From Thalassolituus sp. (GTDB lineage: Bacteria > Pseudomonadota > Gammaproteobacteria > Pseudomonadales > Oceanobacteraceae): a stretch of 47,355 bases of DNA. The stretch's first letter is position 1; each line of letters starts with the position of its first letter. This document shows positions 44,840 to 47,355 of the stretch, piece after piece. Below the pieces are notes generated by a model. It had not been told where the DNA came from and did not search any database. It worked only from the letters and a program-made list of their open reading frames with translations. A program made the position numbers and the translations under genes. The stretch is taken from contig PDUK01000017.1 in the NCBI GenBank assembly GCA_006212115.1, positions 1 to 47,355 on the forward strand. The letters run 5' to 3'.

Positions 44840-45312
44840 CCCCTGCCGTAATGGCTGTTAAGAAAGCAAAGATCCACTATGACCTGCTTGAATACAGCCA
44901 TGATGCCGCAGCCGAAAGCTATGGGCTGGAGGCTGCCGAAAAGCTCGCACTCGAACCGGACAGTGTCTTCAAGACACTGCTGGTCAGCCTAACAGGCCAC
45001 CGCAGCTATCTCGCCGTTGCGGTACTGCCTGTGACACACTCACTCAGCCTGAAGGCAATGGCAAAAGCGTTGGGCGCGAAGAAAGCCGAAATGGCCGACC
45101 CTGCCGTTGCCGAACGCTCAACCGGTTACGTGGTTGGAGGGATCAGTCCTCTCGGACAGAAGAAATCGTTGCCCACCGTTATCGATACAACAGCACAGCT
45201 GCTCCCCCTTATGCACATCAGTGCGGGACGCAGGGGGTTGGAAATCGCATTGACCGCGAAGGATCTGGCAACATTGAGCAGGGGCATTTTCGCGCAAATT
45301 ACGGCAGAATAG
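44836..45312 (+). CDS. ybaK: Cys-tRNA(Pro) deacylase YbaK
   Basis: YbaK hydrolyses Cys-tRNA(Pro) made in error by prolyl-tRNA synthetase. The 158-residue protein has the conserved LEPDSVFKTLLV, then KAMAKALGAKKAEMADP, the TGYVVGGISPLGQKK loop and the final SAGRRGLEIALTAKDL, all matching the YbaK/EbsC family. It overlaps DUF1653 by ATGA. The second in-frame ATG (MAVKKAK) is an alternative start. Confidence 0.93.
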   Translation: MTPAVMAVKKAKIHYDLLEYSHDAAAESYGLEAAEKLALEPDSVFKTLLVSLTGHRSYLAVAVLPVTHSLSLKAMAKALGAKKAEMADPAVAERSTGYVVGGISPLGQKKSLPTVIDTTAQLLPLMHISAGRRGLEIALTAKDLATLSRGIFAQITAE

Positions 45313-45343
45313 GCGTTTTACACATCAGGTACTTCAGGCTTTT

Positions 45344-45736
45344 ATGAGCGCCTTGCGATTTTTACCTCTGCTATTCATTCTCACAGCCGGTTGCACACCG
45401 TTGTCCTACCAAGCGGTCAATCTGGATGGTCCGGATAGCGAGTTACAGACGAGCGGCTACATCGATAAAGAAGTCAGCGAAGGCGTACATGTTATTGAAG
45501 TTCGTTATGAGTACCGGGCTGCCTTTGTATTTCAACACGAGAAGACACTTAGCGAACTGAAGAGCGTTTGGCACCAGCGTGCAAACGCCCTCTGCAGCAA
45601 GGGCTATCAGGGCGAACCTGAAGTTATCCGCCCCGACGAAGCGCGCACAGATGAGTTTTACTGCACCCTCAATGTCTGCCAGAAATACCCCGTCGTCTCG
45701 GGCATTGCCTACTGCAAAGCAACCTACGAACTCTGA
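45344..45736 (+). CDS. Small lipoprotein of unknown function
   Basis: The 130-residue protein has a type II signal peptide with lipobox LTAG|C17 (MSALRFLPLLFILTAGCTPL). The residue after the lipid Cys is Thr, so outer-membrane sorting is expected. The mature part has four Cys (about 83, 108, 112 and 124) that may form disulfides. No family is recognised. Its last 13 bp overlap the end of the convergent HxlR gene. Confidence 0.8.
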   Translation: MSALRFLPLLFILTAGCTPLSYQAVNLDGPDSELQTSGYIDKEVSEGVHVIEVRYEYRAAFVFQHEKTLSELKSVWHQRANALCSKGYQGEPEVIRPDEARTDEFYCTLNVCQKYPVVSGIAYCKATYEL

Positions 45737-46131
45737 TCCGCCTGCTCTCTGGCCTCGAGAACACGAAGCAGGTTTTCTTCAATCCAATCAGCCAATCCAG
45801 CCACACGTAAAGCGACCTCCTCCCCCATCGGAGTAAGGCTGTACTCCACAAAGGGAGGCACGACTGGGTGTGACACCCGGTGGACAAAGCCATCCCGCAC
45901 CAACGCCTGAAGCGTCTGCGCCAACATTTTTTCGCTGACACCGCCCATCTTTCTGCGCAGTTCACTGAAACGGTATGTACCAGTCTGAAGACCAATCAGC
46001 ACAAGAACACCCCAGCGACTGGAGACATGACTCAACACATCCCTTGATGGACAGGGCGCTGCAAAGAGATTTCCTCTTTCGAACCGAGCGGACAGAGTCT
46101 CGGCTTCAGAACCTTGATCAAGATCACTCAT
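45724..46131 (-). CDS. HxlR/DUF24-family redox-type regulator (QorR/YtfH-like)
   Basis: The 135-residue winged-helix protein has the family core CPSRDVLSHVSSRWGVLVLIGL, then RFSELRRKMGGVSEKMLAQTLQALVRDGFVHR and YSLTPMGEEV. Cys27, next to Pro in APCPSRD, is the N-terminal redox-active cysteine position of quinone- and aldehyde-sensing members. It is divergent from a QorB-like quinone reductase, as E. coli ytfH is from ytfG, so it most likely represses that gene and itself. Confidence 0.92.
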   Translation of the reverse strand: MSDLDQGSEAETLSARFERGNLFAAPCPSRDVLSHVSSRWGVLVLIGLQTGTYRFSELRRKMGGVSEKMLAQTLQALVRDGFVHRVSHPVVPPFVEYSLTPMGEEVALRVAGLADWIEENLLRVLEAREQADQSS

Positions 46132-46156
46132 TCACACTTACCTTTTTGTGCGTACT

Positions 46157-46171
46157 TACTAAAAGTTAGTA
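46157..46171. promoter_or_regulatory. HxlR-type operator TACT-N7-AGTA
   Basis: TACTAA-AAG-TTAGTA is a 15-bp dyad of the form TACT-N7-AGTA, the pattern described for the quinone-sensing DUF24 repressor YodB of Bacillus. It lies between the divergent regulator and qorB-like gene, overlapping a TATACT -10 for the regulator (46168-46173) and adjoining a TATAGC -10 candidate for the reductase. Confidence 0.75.
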
Positions 46172-46222
46172 TAGCTTGTAACGTATCTCCATCACAGCAA
46201 CGAATACCATTGGAGAAACGTT

Positions 46223-47074
46223 ATGATTGCTATCACCGGCGCATCTGGCCAACTCGGCCGTCTCGTCATCGATTCCTTACTGACATCGGTACCAGCCTAT
46301 GAATTGGTCGCTCTGGTCCGGAATCCGGCCAGCGTCAGTGACCTCAAAGACAAAGGCATTAACGTCAGGCAGGCCGACTACACGCAACCGGATACCCTGA
46401 TCACAGCCCTACAAGGCGTGGATAAGCTGCTACTGATATCCTCCAGCGAAGTCGGCCAACGCTTAGTTCAGCATCAAAACGTTATTGAAGCCGCTAAGGA
46501 GACTGGCGTGTCCTTACTTGCCTACACAAGTATCCTGCATGCCGATACTTCACCGCTCGGGCTGGCAGATGAACACAGAGCAACCGAGGCGGCACTGGCA
46601 GACTCCGGCATTCCCCACGTAGTGCTGCGCAACGGCTGGTACAGCGAAAACTACATCGCCAGTGTTCCAGCAGCGCTTGAACTCGGCGCACTCTATGGTT
46701 GTGCAGGCGCAGGGAAAATATCTTCCGCTTCCCGCGCAGACTATGCGTCAGCCACTGCAGCGGTACTTACGCAAGAAGATCAGGCAGGAAATATTTACGA
46801 GCTAGCAGGAGACAGCGCCTATACCTTGGCGGAGTTGGCAGCAGAAATCAGCGTGCAGACTGGCAAAGATATTGGTTATGTTGATTTACCAGAAACCGAT
46901 TTTGCCGATGCCTTACTCAAAGCGGGGCTGCCGGCTCCGCTGGCGTCACTCCTCGCCAATTCAGATACAGGCGCATCTCAGGGCGGTCTCTACGATGACA
47001 GCCAAACGCTAAGTAAACTTATTGGCAGGCCTACTACAACGATCGCGGAGTCAGTTAAGGAAGCCCTGAACTGA
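46223..47074 (+). CDS. qorB: NAD(P)H:quinone oxidoreductase, QorB/YtfG-like SDR
   Basis: The 283-residue atypical short-chain dehydrogenase (NmrA-like) begins MIAITGASGQLGRLVIDSLL with the NAD(P)-binding GASGQLG. It continues with the typical YtfG features LVRNPASV, LLLISSSEVGQR and HVVLRNGWYSENY. Homologues reduce quinones with NADPH. GGAG lies 8 bases before the ATG. The HxlR partner and the operator between them support a quinone-inducible pair. Confidence 0.93.
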   Translation: MIAITGASGQLGRLVIDSLLTSVPAYELVALVRNPASVSDLKDKGINVRQADYTQPDTLITALQGVDKLLLISSSEVGQRLVQHQNVIEAAKETGVSLLAYTSILHADTSPLGLADEHRATEAALADSGIPHVVLRNGWYSENYIASVPAALELGALYGCAGAGKISSASRADYASATAAVLTQEDQAGNIYELAGDSAYTLAELAAEISVQTGKDIGYVDLPETDFADALLKAGLPAPLASLLANSDTGASQGGLYDDSQTLSKLIGRPTTTIAESVKEALN

Positions 47075-47112
47075 GGCTGACTACCCCGGTCGACCATTGA
47101 TCAACAACAAAC

Positions 47113-47136
47113 AAAGGCTGCGATCGCAGCCTTTTT
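47113..47136 (+). terminator. Intrinsic, probably bidirectional terminator after qorB
   Basis: AAAGGCTGC-GATC-GCAGCCTTT is a 22-bp perfect palindrome followed by T residues. The A run on the other side makes it usable from the minus strand too, which would suit a convergent gene entering from the right edge. Confidence 0.9.
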
Positions 47137-47355
47137 CCATCAGCTATGTCTGTCATATTGGCACACACATTCGCCTGCCCATTCTGTCTTATCTACGTTT
47201 GCGCCGGGGACTCATGTCGTTAAAGCGGATTAACAAATCCATGTCCGTAAAAATCACCGATAAACACCCGACTTACCATTAACGGCCAAACAGACGTCAG
47301 CACAGACCAGTTTTCTACCCGCGAGCGCAAAGCACGTGACCATGGCGTCGGCATC
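47137..47355. other. Right-edge region without an assignable gene
   Basis: No complete gene is seen. A minus-strand frame is open from the edge to a stop at 47254-47256 (ending ...ADVCLAVNGKSGVYR) and could be the C-terminus of a convergent gene. Another minus frame and one plus frame are also open over similar lengths, so no choice is made. Confidence 0.3.

Noticed and set aside
47097..47282. Plus-strand 61-codon frame at the right edge
   Set aside because: It begins inside the qorB terminator, has no ribosome site and no recognisable motif.

Overview
The window looks like a chromosomal segment of a marine-type gammaproteobacterium, probably of the Oceanospirillales/Pseudomonadales lineage. 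Gene content and order support this: alaS-lysC-csrA-tRNA-Ser, recX-recA-pncC, mutS-fdxA and glyA...nrdR-ribD-ribE-ribBA-ribH-nusB-thiL are arrangements typical of Pseudomonas, Marinobacter and relatives. Genus cannot be settled from the sequence alone. I saw no insertion sequence, prophage, integrase, CRISPR array or rRNA.

Layout. (1) 1-4564, minus strand: truncated tRNA-Ser(GCU), csrA, lysC, alaS. (2) 4733-8555, plus strand: a DUF2892 membrane protein, an exported protein of unknown function, a small membrane protein, an epoxide-hydrolase-like enzyme and the type II NADH dehydrogenase ndh; an AraC-type regulator converges on ndh (8527-9567). (3) 9862-11971, minus: recX, recA (LexA box and sigma70 promoter readable) and pncC. 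(4) 12018-21971, minus: one uninterrupted 3317-codon gene for a giant secreted/outer-membrane protein, with a structured leader (21972-22143). (5) 22524-25579, plus: mutS and fdxA. (6) 25588-29759, minus: moeA, an FAA-hydrolase-family enzyme, a PilZ c-di-GMP receptor and the ribosome-associated ATPase ettA. (7) 29913-34076, plus: a membrane-bound multi-PAS GGDEF-EAL protein. (8) 34265-38360, plus: glyA, a small unknown gene and two tandem paralogous PF10118 metal-dependent hydrolases. (9) 38511-43829, plus: the riboflavin/NusB/ThiL operon headed by nrdR. (10) 43884-47074: a SIMPL-domain exported protein, DUF1653, YbaK, a lipoprotein, and a divergent HxlR regulator/QorB-like quinone reductase pair with a readable operator.

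Most unusual region. The giant gene encodes, in order: signal peptide, choice-of-anchor-L-like domain, GEVEDY-type domain, a Bap-like Ig domain, about nine Ig-like repeats, a Big_1-like domain, about 1350 residues of Asp-rich thrombospondin type 3 calcium-binding repeats with twelve regularly spaced C-x5-C pairs, then a C-terminal-sorting-signal-like hydrophobic helix plus Arg/Lys cluster, then a second signal-peptide-like segment ending AKAQA, and finally a complete OmpA-type protein (8-strand barrel, Pro-rich linker, peptidoglycan-binding domain). It reads as a surface adhesin and an OmpA porin translated as one chain. Its leader can form two interleaved stems (pseudoknot or mutually exclusive hairpins) and holds six GGA motifs of the kind CsrA binds. 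csrA, a PilZ protein and a GGDEF-EAL protein are all in the window, so post-transcriptional and c-di-GMP control of this surface protein is a reasonable but untested idea.

Housekeeping logic: recA/recX/mutS serve DNA repair; ndh and ferredoxin serve electron transfer; the rib cluster makes FMN/FAD precursors, with a RibBA whose cyclohydrolase half has lost its zinc cysteines, so GTP cyclohydrolase II should be encoded elsewhere.
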